DNA from: Lithobates sylvaticus
Lineage: Eukaryota > Chordata > Amphibia > Anura > Ranidae
Assembly: GCA_028564925.1 (NCBI GenBank)
Contig: CM053029.1
Coordinates: 189,251,440 to 189,315,439, forward strand
Length of the DNA stretch: 64,000 nucleotides
Direction of reading: 5' to 3'
Shown: positions 12,321-22,985 of the stretch, one piece after another
Numbering within the stretch: the first letter of the stretch is position 1
Layout: the number at the start of each line of letters is the position of its first letter
Program-made: the position numbers and the translations under genes
The notes under the pieces: generated by a model
The model's database searches: none
Seen by the model: only the letters and a program-made list of their open reading frames with translations
What the model was told of the DNA's origin: nothing

Positions 12321-12775
12321 GCACCTCAAGAAATGAAATAGGCAGTCATAAATTAAAAGCGGTGTAAATTCCAGAAAATGTACTCTAGTTTGTAGACGCT
12401 ATAACTTTTGCGCAAACCAATAAATATACGCTTATTGGCATTTTTTTTACTAAAGACATGTGGCTGAATACATTTTGGCCCAAATGTTTGACTAAAATTG
12501 AGTTTATTAGATTTTTTTTATAACAAAAAGTAGAAAATCTCTTTTTTTTTCAAAATTTTCGCTCTTTTTCCGTTTATATCGCAAAAAATAAAAATCACAG
12601 AGGCAATCAAATACCATCAAAAGAAAGCTTTATTTGTGGGAAGAAAAGGACGCAAATTTCGTTTGGTTACAAAATTGCATGACCGCGCAATTACCAGTTA
12701 AATTAGTGCAGTGCGAAATTGAAAAAAGACCTCTGGTCCTTTGGCTGCCAAATGGTCCGGGGCTGAAGTGGTTAA

Positions 12776-14265
12776 GACCTCATCTTGATTAAGCAGTTTC
12801 AGTTTGGGGCGCCAGTTGACAAAAATGATATTATGGTATTTTAAAAGACACTGAAGGGACTACCACGATATCTATGAAGCCCGGTCACGGACTCTGGGAT
12901 GAGGAGCGGTGAACTGAAGAATGTTCCCCTTTCCAAGGTTCAGGACACTGCAGATTGGCTGCTGGTGCCCAATAAAGGCATACTGAGTGTTCCAGCATCA
13001 GGCACTGATTAATCGGGCATCAAGTCCCGTGCTACCTCGTTCAGTCATGTGACCTCCCACATCAATGGAGAAAACATGAAGGGGAAGTTTCAGATAGCAA
13101 GTGTAAACAATAAATGAAGTGGGGAAGCAATCCTGTTTGCACTGTACCCACAAGTTCCTACTTCCTCTACACCCCGCTACAGTGTAGTACCCTCAGCCCC
13201 CCACGGTGCCTCCCAGCCCCCTCTTTACAATGCCCTCTACCAGACACACCAGCCCCATCTACCCACTATGCCTCCACACTGAGCCCCTCACTCTTTCACA
13301 GTGCCCCTGTAGCCTTTTGCAGAACCCCTAACCTACCATAGTTCTCCCAATCCTGCTCTGCTCCAGGGCTCTCTTCTACCCACAGAGCCCTACAGGCACC
13401 TACAGTGCCCTTTAGCCTGTTGCAAAGCCTCCATAGTGTCTTCAGTTCCCACAGTGCCCTCTGGTTTTCTACAGAGCGAGTCTCCAAACCTCCACAGAGT
13501 CCTCCACAGTCGTCATCCCCCCAGCAACCGACAGTGTCCCCAAGCCCCCACAGAGTTCCCACAGTGGGGGGGACTAATGCTCGTGCAACTTTTGTCTTCC
13601 ACTGACACCAATGTTACATTACCCAAATCCCCATTTGGCTAATTCCACACTTGGATTTTAAAAAAAGACCTAAATGGCCCAAATACTTACTTGAATAAGT
13701 GGCCATCTGATGCGCTGGGTCCTGAGTCCTCTTTTTTCAGGACTGCAGAATTGGAGGATCCTTCTTCAGGTGTCCTCACTGTTGTCTGGTGATGTGGAAA
13801 GTTCCAATTGGCTGTCCATCAGTGGTGTCCTCAGAAACTCTAAAGACTCCAGCAGATTTGATGATGTCACGACAAGGAGTGGCAACAAAACCTGTTGTCA
13901 GTGGGCCTACACTACAGCAGTGGATCACTGGTCTTCACTTCAGGAAACTGCACCAGAGGGAGTCATGTAATGGCAGACTCTGGTAATTAAAAAGGAGGTT
14001 GAGAGAGTTTTTTTTTCTTTAAAATGTTGGGTGTGGCAAGTGGGAGTGAGGTGAAAATTTTGTGTGATATGAAAACCCTCTAGTGTGCTACAGTGGTAGT
14101 TCAAGATAATTTATCTGGCTAGGAATGGAATTTGGGTCAGGGTTATTAGAGGTCAGAACTGAATAACTCATCTTGGTAGCTCTTTGGTGCCTCCCCCTGT
14201 TTTTAGAATGTTGGAGAACATTCTAGAAGATAGTGAACATAAGCTAGGAGGGATTGCCCTGAATA
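12776..14265. other. Unassigned DNA with CCT-rich tract
   Basis: No gene is recognised. From about 13180 to 13570 there is a C/T-rich stretch with loose repeats of 'CAGTGCCC' and 'CACAGAGTCC', which produces proline/serine-rich chance frames on both strands. The rest has no structure I can name. Confidence 0.45.
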
Positions 14266-14269
14266 TTTA

Positions 14270-15142
14270 GGGGCCCTTAGCCAATCCCCAGATAGGGGGC
14301 CTGGCAGGGAACTAAGGAGCCCTTAAAAAGATATGAGCCATGCCAGCAGGGGAGTCGGGTAGAAGAAGGAGAAGCAGTGCCGAGGGGAGTCTATCGAGGG
14401 CCCTTTAGGTGGCCCCTGCCAGGGAGGGGTTTTACCTCAGGCTGGAGCACGGGAGGCTGGCCCAGAAGGATCACACCACAGGAGGCAGTAGGAGGACCCT
14501 AATCGGAGAGGCAGCAGGAGCAATAAGAGACAGTGAGTAGATCAGCACAGTGCAGGGACAGACAAGGGGAGAGACTACCAGCTGTAGCAGGTCTCTCTTG
14601 AAGACAGCGGTGGGACAAGTCTTCATCCAACATTGCCCTGGGGAGTCTCCATGTGTATGTCAGTCAGGAGAACTGGGAAGAGAAAGCAGCCAGGTGGGCT
14701 AACATTTCTGCAAGCAGTAGATCTGGGATCAGTGTCTACGGGAAAGCAGAAGGTGGTGCGAGATGCTGTTCAACCCATATGTGCTACTTTACTAAGAGAC
14801 TGAGAGTTCCTAGCCTGTAATGGGTTGTTTCTGAGCTAATGAGAGTGTTAGTTCCTCCAGGAGTGAGCCAACAGTAGATGAACAAAAAGGAACCAAGTTT
14901 GTGCAGGAGGAATGAATCTGTAAATAGGGAGGAAGTTGTCCCTGGTTTTGTTTGTTGGACAATTTCAAGTTGGGCATCCCATAATCCCTTACCCTATCCA
15001 AGTTATCACCCCCTAATAAAACAACAAAACAGGCCAAGGGATTGATTTATGTGTCTGTATGCAAGAAGGAAATGATGTATGACTGTGCTGTGTAGCAGTG
15101 GGGAACCCTGACACCAGCAACTCCTACGGGGGTTGTGCTACA
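14270..15142 (+). mobile_element. LTR-like fossil fragment
   Basis: It has a CAAT-like motif near 14282, a TATA-like run near 14324, and AATAAAACAACAAAA near 15014, and it ends in GTGCTACA at 15142. The poly(A)-signal context and a 'GTGCAGGAGGAA' stretch are shared with the solo LTR at 41042-42456. The left boundary is not clear and no matching target duplication was found. It is probably a 5'-worn solo LTR of the same family, old and non-coding. Confidence 0.4.
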
Positions 15143-17237
15143 TTAAACTTGGAGCAAATTGTTTAAACTTTCCTTTACTTCAGTGGTCCTGCCCCTCATC
15201 TGCGATCTTCTGCTGTGTGCTGATCTGCAGCCATCTTACTTGGCTGTCGTGGGATGATGTCCTTCACATGCAGAGACCTGTCTCTTCTGTAAAAAAGAGC
15301 CTGCCTGCTCACTGTTTTTGACAGCAGGATTTTAGTTCCATTTTAAGGTCATTGCAAGACACAAGGGGGTGGGTGACTCTTTGCACCTGGGTTCCGCATA
15401 CAGAAAAGCTTTGTTATGTAAAAGTTGTGCACATTTGAAATAGTTTTCCTGGATCTATCCAACTTAATAGTTGTTTTTATTTATTTATGAATTTAATTTT
15501 GTCTAATGGTTGCACTAGATGGATATGTGTTTTTATTTTAACCTGAATAACTAAGTAACTATGATGTTTTTTCCATTATTAGTATAACAGCTTTGTTCAA
15601 CGAATACGTATTTCATACAGGGTGCTTCCATAACACATTTAGATTGAGCAGAAGAGCATGCTGGGTTTTCTAATAAGTCTACAGCACTGCCTGCATGCTT
15701 GTTGGCAGCTTATGTAAAATGACTAATCCAGATGAGTTCTTTTTGCAAGTCATTCATCTGTGTACAACGTGATCTCTCCTGCTATTAAGGTGTATTCACA
15801 ACAAAGAGTATTCACAACTTGCTGTAAACCAGCCTCCAGGAATGTTCATATGAAATATTTTAAGTGTTCTCTTAGGTATACACTTAGAGACCGTTTTTTG
15901 TTCTTTTTTTTCAGCATAAACTGACTGTTGAAGTCAAAAATAAACATTCTGATCCTAATAGATATGCAGCATTATTTTGGGAAGAAGATAATCTTCTCTG
16001 ACAACAATGACAACATGAAAAGCTCTCATGTGATCCAAGTTTGTGGCTACTTGAGCTAAGTAGAAGAAAGAAAATATGGTTTTGCTATACATTTGTATTT
16101 TGCTTACTTCATGCTTTAGTTGCTGTCTATTGCACCTGGCAGATCTAATCCAATTAAGTTAACAGCAGGCAAGCCTTGTTTTTTTTTCCCCCATAAAAGT
16201 TTTATTGAATTTTTGACATCCATGTACAGTCCATAAACAATGGCGTAATCAAGCCATGCATTTGTACAGGATTTCCATTTATAGTAACAGCAAGACAAAG
16301 AGGGAGAGAAGAAAATTTCACTAACACAAATAGAGATCATTAATAAACACAATAGCAAAGAGAGTGGCTCAGAGGCATGGAAGCTCCATTTGTAGGATCG
16401 CTTATAAAAATGTTTGCATTAAATATATATCCCAGGGCTGGTCGGAATCCAATAAAAAAATTGAAAGGAGATCCTAAAATTGTGGAAATAAAAGTGTTGT
16501 CATATACAATAGAAGTGTTGTCATATAGAAGTGTTGTCAATATACTACAAAAAGGACTGATGATAAAATGCAAAAGGATGAAGATAAACTGACTTCACCA
16601 AAGTAGGTAAATCATATAAAGTGATAGAAAGGGAGGGAGAGCCAGAAGAAGAATAAAAAAAAGATAGTGGGGAGAAAGATTGGTGAAAATGGTGGAGAAA
16701 TTAGGTGATGCGTTTGGAGGGGTGTGTCCACTGAAAGGGGTCTTTTCCCTACTTTAAGGTCAGTTAGAAACTCACTGAAACATAGGTTGTCTGGGGTATA
16801 GGAGATATCTAAGGCTTCATGCACACAGGACTTTTTATTTCCTCCCCTGGACGCCTTTGATCCAGGGGAGTAAAAGGCAGCTTAAAAAAAACATTTCTAA
16901 AGCCACGTTTTTCAGACATGTTTAGGCACATCAAGGTTTTGGACACTCATTTGTTCCATTGACCAAAATATTAATTTATTCTGCCCACTGGAATGAATGA
17001 ACACTCAAGCGTTTAGTACACAAGTTTAGGCGTGTCTGGGATTTTTTTCTGCCCAAATGCTCTCCCCTTGAACACACAAGTGATGTTTTTTTTCTACCTC
17101 TAAAGAAAGTGCCAATTTACTGTCCTGCAGTCCTTAGGGGGGCCAGACCAGTGGGAGTAATCAATGCCAGTATTAGGGTTGAAAAGGTTTTTATTGGTAA
17201 AATAAACATTATGACAGAAATACAATTGACATATCAC
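15143..17237. other. Unassigned intergenic DNA
   Basis: No gene is recognised. The stretch 16172-16400 begins with a T run followed by 'TTTTATTGAATTTT', which could be the 3' tail of a minus-strand LINE. From about 16812, 'GGCTTCATGCACACAGGA' resembles the Harbinger-MITE terminus at 37913, suggesting a worn relative. Confidence 0.4.
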
Positions 17238-17240
17238 TTA

Positions 17241-17670
17241 TGCTGCGTACACACCAAGGGACTATCCCGCGGGATTGTCTGCTGGACTCGAGTCCGCCGG
17301 ACAATCCCCTCGTGTGTGGGCCTTCGACTGACTTTTTTTCCCAAAAGTCCGGCGGACTAGGTTTTAAGTTTTGTTTTAAAATTATCCGCTGGACTTGGCA
17401 GTCCGGCGGACAATACGGCCGTCTGTAGTATGGTCCGGCGGACCAAAAAGGACGCATGCTTAGTAGCAAGTATGTCACGGAATCGCTCGGTCTGGTAAAA
17501 CTAGCCTTCGTATTGAAGCTAGCACATTCGTCACGCTGCTGATTCTTTGATATTTTAATACAGCGGAATTTGTATTTTATCGTGCTTGAAGAATGAGGTT
17601 GCCTTGCTGCTTATATTCACGTAGAGTCCTCCCGAACATTTTTCTTCATCATTAATTTGTGAAATCAGAT
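17241..17670 (+). mobile_element. Left PIF/Harbinger terminus
   Basis: After TTA at 17238-17240 comes TGCTGCGTACACACCAAGG, then repeated GTCCGCCGGAC/GTCCGGCGGAC motifs to about 17425. This matches the inverse of the terminus ending at 30492, where GTGTGTACGCGGCA is followed by TTA. Harbinger elements duplicate TWA. Whether this is the partner of that right end, or a separate MITE cut off by the YR element, is not settled. Confidence 0.6.
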
Positions 17671-17700
17671 ATATATAGAGCGAGATATATCTAGATCTCG

Positions 17701-17711
17701 ATCTAGATATA

Positions 17712-17767
<56 letters not shown>
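17701..17767. repeat. TA microsatellite
   Basis: About 25-30 TA units form the left flank of the YR element. A short TA run also follows its right end at 22390-22400, so the element appears to have landed in a TA microsatellite. Confidence 0.85.
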
Positions 17768-17772
<5 letters not shown>

Positions 17773-17937
17773 GGTCGGAGCCCTCGGTCCATAACGATGT
17801 GAAGGAGCAAACATAAACACGCCACAAGACAGACAACAAACTAGACCTGAAGTGTGCCCTGGTCTACCGTAAGGTAAGCCCTGGTGAGCTGGGCCGTGAG
17901 GCCCTTTCTGCTAGGAGAGTAGTTAAGAAAAGGGCGC
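17768..17937. repeat. YR element repeat B2
   Basis: This 170-bp direct repeat, starting TTTATGGTCGGAGCCC and ending GGGCGC, is nearly identical to 18113-18282. It forms the outer 3' end of the element on the minus strand. Confidence 0.85.
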
Positions 17938-18012
17938 TTACCTGAGAAGTAATGGCTGTTTCTGTAGAGAAACATATCAGAGTGTTCTGAGAAGGGGAAT
18001 GGGTGGGCGGGT

Positions 18013-18112
18013 ACGGCGCGCTAGAACCGACACCAGCCGCGTGGAGAGGTCTGGTATATATATACCCTCCGGGCTCCTCCCATAATTGCAGGCCACCATG
18101 CTGGCCTTCCTA
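18013..18112. repeat. YR element repeat A2
   Basis: This 100-bp repeat starts ACGGCGCG and ends GGCCTTCCTA. It matches the A1 repeat at 22291-22390 with about one visible difference. Confidence 0.85.
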
Positions 18113-18282
18113 TTTATGGTCGGAGCCCTCGGTCCATAACGATGTGAAGGAGCAAACATAAACACGCCACAAGACAGACAACAAACTAGACCTGAAGTGT
18201 GCCCTGGTCTACCGTAAGGTAAGCCCTGGTGAGCTGGGCCGTGAGGCCCTTTCTGCTAGGAGAGTAGTTAAGAAAAGGGCGC
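18113..18282. repeat. YR element repeat B1
   Basis: This is the inner copy of the 170-bp B repeat. It lies between the recombinase region and A2, completing the split-repeat arrangement. Confidence 0.85.
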
Positions 18283-18334
18283 AAAGGCTTGTTTTTAGGG
18301 AGGTAATGATTTATTTGTTTGGTAAAGGCAAATG

Positions 18335-19478
18335 CTACAAGGCAAGGTTACTGAAGGCCTGGGACATTTCGGTCTGGGGATCGGGAATGTAACGGGCAAA
18401 ACAGGTGGACTTCCACCGTCCCATCATCCTGATCACGTGATCGGGGACTCCATTGCGGGAGGCCGCGGAGGCTGCTCCGATGCGAAAGGAGTGACCTGAG
18501 AATTTCGCTGGGTCAAGACCTAAGTTGCGGAGGAGGATCCTGACGTGCGTGACGAATTGATTGCTGCTAAGGGGTCTGACCGGAAATGGTAACAACGGGC
18601 TGTCAGGTGAGGGATCAGGTAGGTGTGCTAGTAGCTGGTCTAGAACTGCCACGGGGCACCAGGCATTGAGAGTTTCGAACAGTTTGATGTCGGTGCCTGG
18701 GCCAGTCTGCTGCGTTTTGGATGCCTCGAGGTGCAGGATGAAAAAGGTCTGATGGCGTATGAGATGCCGCCTGCGTAGCGTCTTGCAGCTAGGGCCGGTA
18801 ACTAAGAACTCGCTGGGCCGTAAGAAGCCGTAGAAGGCCAGGTACATGGCTGCCTGGATGACCAGGCTGGGAAAAAGGCCAAAAGGGGAATGCGAAAGCA
18901 TGATTGATAACTCCCGGAAAATGGCACCGGTTACTGGGAGGCGTTTGGTATTGACCTGCGGCTGTTTTTTTGAGGATGCCGCGCAGGATTGCCTTGACTG
19001 CGTGGGAGGTGAACAAAGATGGTTTAGAAGGGTCTTGTAAGGAAATGAAATGCTGGATACCGGCTAGATAAAGTTTGATGGTATTGTGTGATAACGCCAG
19101 CCGAGTGTAGCAGTGAGAAATGAAGGCTAGGATATGGTGGAGGTCCCCTGGTGACCCCCCGTGGCTTGTGTCCAGAAACCGTAGGTACGTCCTCCAAGCA
19201 GCTTGGTAGGCTTTCAGCGTGTTGTGTGACAATGAGAAGTTTATGAGACTGGTGGCGCCGTGAAGGTGGTGACTCAGACTAGGGTTAGTTGAGACCAGTG
19301 AGGGATAGCGGACATGGTCGGATCGGCTCCGGGTTCCTGTAATGCATGATGCGGGGGTGGCGGGGGCGACAGCTGGTGGAGTGGGGGTAACTTGCTGGAG
19401 CTCCAAGGTCCCCACTCTGGCCTGGACGTCAGAGATGGTAATTGATAGGGAGGAGACCAGCGTGTGTAGCTGGGACAC
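18335..19478 (-). pseudogene. Tyrosine recombinase (integrase) fossil of the YR element
   Basis: The minus strand encodes the two halves of a lambda-integrase-type tyrosine recombinase. The N-terminal half has a SAM-like helical core-binding segment with 'SHNTLKAYQAAWRTYLRF' and 'TIKLYLAGIQHFISLQDP'. The C-terminal half is catalytic, with 'HSFRIGAAS' (the H-x-x-R box) and 'GRWKSTCFARYI' ending in the expected nucleophile tyrosine. Such enzymes insert the circular DNA form of DIRS/Ngaro-type elements and are also found in Cryptons. The copy is broken by at least one interruption. The split repeats favour Ngaro kinship over Crypton. Confidence 0.8.
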
Positions 19479-19799
19479 TGCCGAGGCAATTGATTGTAGT
19501 GATGCCTGCGTGTCTGGTGGGTTTGGTGGGGATGGGCTTGGGAACAGTAGTCTGAACAGTTCAGCTTTCCTGGCCGTGATGGGGAAGGGGATGTTCCTGC
19601 GCCTCAGCTCGGCTGAGAGTCTGGGGATGGTCCAAACTCTGAAGGCTTGTGAGAAGTTGTCTGCCGGGCCCGCTTCGGGAGGTGATGGGGCGGGGGGTGA
19701 GATCGTCGCTGCCGGCCAGAGACATGGCGTCTGCTAGAATAAAAGAGGGGGGGGAGGGAGGGGGGATGCATGTTCCTCTCGTTTACTTTTTTTTTTTTT

Positions 19800-21176
19800 T
19801 TTTGAGTTTTGAAGGGCAGGAGAGGATATATCTGTGATTGTAGATTGCGGAAATATGAAGAGGGGAGGGGGGGCAGGGCGGGATACCTGTGTGACAGGTA
19901 TGGGGACAAACGGGTTGCGCGCGTGCGCTGAGTGGGATGTTCCATGGGCCTATATGTAAACTCGGAGGATGCGTGACACCCGAGGTGAGCCAGGAGGTGA
20001 CTGGCCGGGTGGCTGATGCTCGGGTGTCCGTCTGTGCTCGGCACGGACTGGTTAACCAGAGCCCCCCAGGGCGGCACTGGGGGGAGTGGCTACTGATTGG
20101 TTTGCTAAGTAGGAATGTTTCGATCTGTAGTAATTTGACGTGGGTTCGGTCAGCTAATACTTGCACTGCCAGCAAGTCATGAGATTAGGTGACCTTGTCT
20201 GCGTAGTGAAGGCTTGTGCTTCGAAAAATAGAGTGACATGCATAGAAGTATGTGACAGTTACTAACGCCTGGAGATTTTAATCAAAACTATGGTGTTCTG
20301 CGTGGATGGGAAGGGGAGATGTGTGAACGAAGCAGGATACCGTTCGACGGTATGGTAAGAATCGGGGATGCGCGTGAGCGCTGGGTGAGTTTGTTTCTTT
20401 GGCCTGTGGAACTCAGAGAATGCGTGACAACCGAGATAAGCCAGGAGGTGACTGACCAGGTAACCGATGCTCGGGTGTCCGTCTGTGCTCGGCACGGACT
20501 GGTTAACCAGAGCCCCCCCAGGGCGGCACTGGGGGGAGTGGCTGCTGATTGGTTTGCTAAGTAGGAATGTTTCGATCTGTAGCAATTTGACGTAGGTTCG
20601 GTCAGCTAATACTTGCACTGCCAGCAAGTCATGAGATTAGGTGACCTTGTCTGCGTAGTGAAGGCTTGTGCTTCGAAAATAGAGTGACATGCATAGAAGT
20701 ATGTGACAGTTACTAACGCCTGGAGATTTTAATCAAAACTATGGTGTTCTGCTTGGATGGGGAGGGGAGATGTGTGAACGAAGCAGGATACCGTTCGACG
20801 GTATGGTAACAATCGGGGATGCGCGTGAGCGCTGGGTGAGTTTGTTTCTTTGGCCTGTGGAACTCAGAGAATGCGTGACAACCGAGGTAAGTCAGGAGGT
20901 GACTGACCAGGTAACCGATGCTCGGGTGTCCGTCTGTGCTCGGCACGGACTAGATCAACCAGAGCCCCACCAGGGCGGTACTGGGGAGAGTGGCTGCTGG
21001 TTGGTTGCTAAGTAGGGATGTTTCGGTCTGTAGTAGTTTGACGTGGGTTCGGTCAGCTAATACTTGCACTGCCAGCAAGTCATGAGACTAGGTGACCTTG
21101 TCTGCGTAGTGAAGACTTGAGCTTCGAAAACAGAGTGACATGCATAGAAGTATGTGACAGTTACTAACGCCTGGGT
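19800..21176. repeat. ~450-bp tandem triplication inside the YR element
   Basis: Three consecutive copies with a period near 452 bp are present; the marker TTACTAACGCCTGG recurs near 20256, 20708 and 21160. The first copy is the most diverged. Each carries the same short frames on both strands, which mean nothing by themselves. The block fills space where an RT region would be expected. Confidence 0.8.
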
Positions 21177-21834
21177 GCTGAGCCAAATAAGTATGTGTGA
21201 CAGGGATATGTAGTGAAAAGGTGTGTGAAGAGAATGAAAAACTGAAACAACAACAACCTACGCACCTACTTGCTGCCCTAGTGATAGAGTCTCTGTTGGG
21301 GTCAAAACCTGGGAGACCTGGTGCCTATTGTGGGGTGACATGAAATTATTTGTGAGAGATGGGTTGCAAGAGCTGATTTGGGGCCGTAGTTGACCCCCTG
21401 GTGAAGAGATGCAAGCCCTCAAAAATTACCTGGAAAAAGAAAGGGGGTGGTCCGATCCTGTTGTATAGGAGACCAGGGACGACTTACTGACCTACGGAAA
21501 AGGTGAAAAGGGATAGAGAAAGGCGTGAGTAGCTGAGTTTGCTACTGGGGAAGTTGTGGCTGCGAGGCCAATGGAGGTCGAGCTGCAACGATTGCAGAGG
21601 TGTAGGGGAGGGTGGATGTGGGAGCCGGGCCCAAACCTGCGGTGAAGCAAGGTGTGCGGGGGGCGGCTGTGCCTCACATTGGCTGGGTTGCCGTGAAAGG
21701 CAAGGAGTGGAGTGTCTTGCTGAGGTTTGCAAGGTGTGGGGGCCCATTTACACGGGCTTGCGGTGACTACAAGAAGTGTGTGTGGGGGGGGGTGACAGAT
21801 GCTCTGGTGGGTTTGGGGTGGGGGGGGGGGGGGC

Positions 21835-22153
21835 TGCGGTGTATGTGTGAGTGAGGGGGTGCTTGCACTGGGTAGCGGTGCGTAGCGACCAGAGATAGTG
21901 GGGTGAATTGTGTGGTAGGCAACAAACGAAAAAGGCATGGTGGTCGAAATGACTCAGTGGGGAAAACAGGGGTTTCGATGTAACGACGAAAAAGCGGTGT
22001 ATGTGTGAGTGAGGGGGTGCTTGCACTGGGTAGCGGTGCGTAACGACCAGAGATAGTGGGGTGAATTGTGTGGTAGTCAACAAACGAAAAAGGCATGGTG
22101 GTCGAAAATGACTCAGTGGGAAAAACAGGGGTTTCGATGTAACGACGAAAAAG
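21835..22153. repeat. ~157-bp tandem duplication inside the YR element
   Basis: Two adjacent copies start with GCGGTGTATGTGTGAGTGAG (near 21836 and 21993) and run to 'AACGACGAAAAA'. They are almost identical. Confidence 0.85.
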
Positions 22154-22290
22154 CATAAATCCTACCTGCGACGCTGAAGCGGAACGAACTGGGGGTGCGA
22201 TCGGGAATCGAATCAGTAATCTGGAAACGAGGAACGTAGGACAACTCAGGAACATGTACTGAGTTGTTTGTCGGCCTGGTGACGTGGAAT

Positions 22291-22390
22291 ACGGCGCGAT
22301 AGAACCGACACCAGCCGCGTGGAGAGGTCTGGTATATATATACCCTCCGGGCTCCTCCCATAATTGCAGGCCACCATGCTGGCCTTCCTA
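22291..22390. repeat. YR element repeat A1
   Basis: This is the outer 100-bp A repeat, at the 5' end of the element in its own (minus) orientation. It is followed on the right by a short TA run. Confidence 0.85.
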
Positions 22391-22817
22391 TATATATATA
22401 TTTTTTTTTTTTCCATTCTTTTTTTTTTTTGGTTGTTTTCGGTTTGAAAAAGTATTTTGGATTCCACATGATTAAATTGGGAAATCAGCAGAGCTTGCCC
22501 TTAATTCAGATGTTACCCTCACATTTACAGCGACTGCACTTGCAGTGCAATTGAAGTTGCACTTTCCACTTGTATTGTCAAATGAATGTGCGTTTTGTAA
22601 ATAACCCCCATATTATTTAGACATGTACCTGCCTACTCCTAAACAAACTATGTTTTTCAATTACAAACACATATAGCATTATTTTGTTTAAATTAAATTT
22701 CCATTTATTCTGGTTAAAACAAGGGGAAAAAAAATAGGAAGGCAACACTGGAGCCACTTTTAGATTTTGTGAGGGCTTTTTTCCCCCACGGCAGACATCA
22801 AGTTTGTGAACTAAAAA

Positions 22818-22985
22818 ATGAAGATTGGGCATATTCAATACAATAGGGAGCACAACATTGTCCAGGAATCACACAGACCAGGAACAGCAGCAGATGACAT
22901 CTATGTCCCCAAGCTGTGGCACTACAACAGCCTGCGTCTTCTGTCAGACCAGACTGAAGCCAGGCAATCACTTCCGACTCTTCTT
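22818..22985 (+). pseudogene. Fragment of a second MADF protein gene, inverted
   Basis: The plus strand encodes 'AADDIYVPKLWHYNSLRLL' and 'TEARQSLP'. This parallels 'AAEDVYVPKLWYYNQLRFL' and 'MEPRQSLS' of the MADF gene on the minus strand (24861-25334). It abuts the C-terminal exon of that gene tail to tail, so it is either a separate Harbinger-derived fragment or an inverted rearrangement. It is too short to be functional. Confidence 0.6.

Larger units (their letters stand above)
7694..12771. mobile_element. 5.1-kb TTAA-flanked non-autonomous DNA element, copy 1
   Basis: It is flanked by TTAA at 7690-7693 and 12772-12775, with inverted termini CCACTTC and GAAGTGG. A TTAA target fits the piggyBac and Kolobok superfamilies; I cannot decide between them. 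The interior has three parts: ~355-bp tandem units (about 8205-9070), a middle part with two short frames conserved in the second copy (9753-10281), and a ~1-kb inverted repeat centred near 11785. No transposase domain is visible. A nearly identical copy lies at 45525-50572. Confidence 0.8.
17768..22390 (-). mobile_element. Tyrosine-recombinase element with Ngaro-type split direct repeats (fossil)
   Basis: Read on the minus strand the layout is A1 (22390-22291), interior, B1 (18282-18113), A2 (18112-18013), a 75-bp spacer and B2 (17937-17768). The A repeats are 100 bp and the B repeats 170 bp, each nearly identical within its pair. This A1-interior-B1-A2-B2 order is the hallmark of Ngaro/DIRS-group YR retroelements. 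The interior carries a YR region but no recognisable reverse transcriptase or RNase H; most of the rest is tandem repeats. It looks like a broken or internally reduced copy. The near-identity of its terminal repeats suggests no great age. Confidence 0.75.

Noticed and set aside
13296-13642. Ser/Pro-rich and Gly/Trp-rich frames on both strands
   Set aside because: They come from C/T-rich loose repeats, and no frame extends beyond the biased tract.
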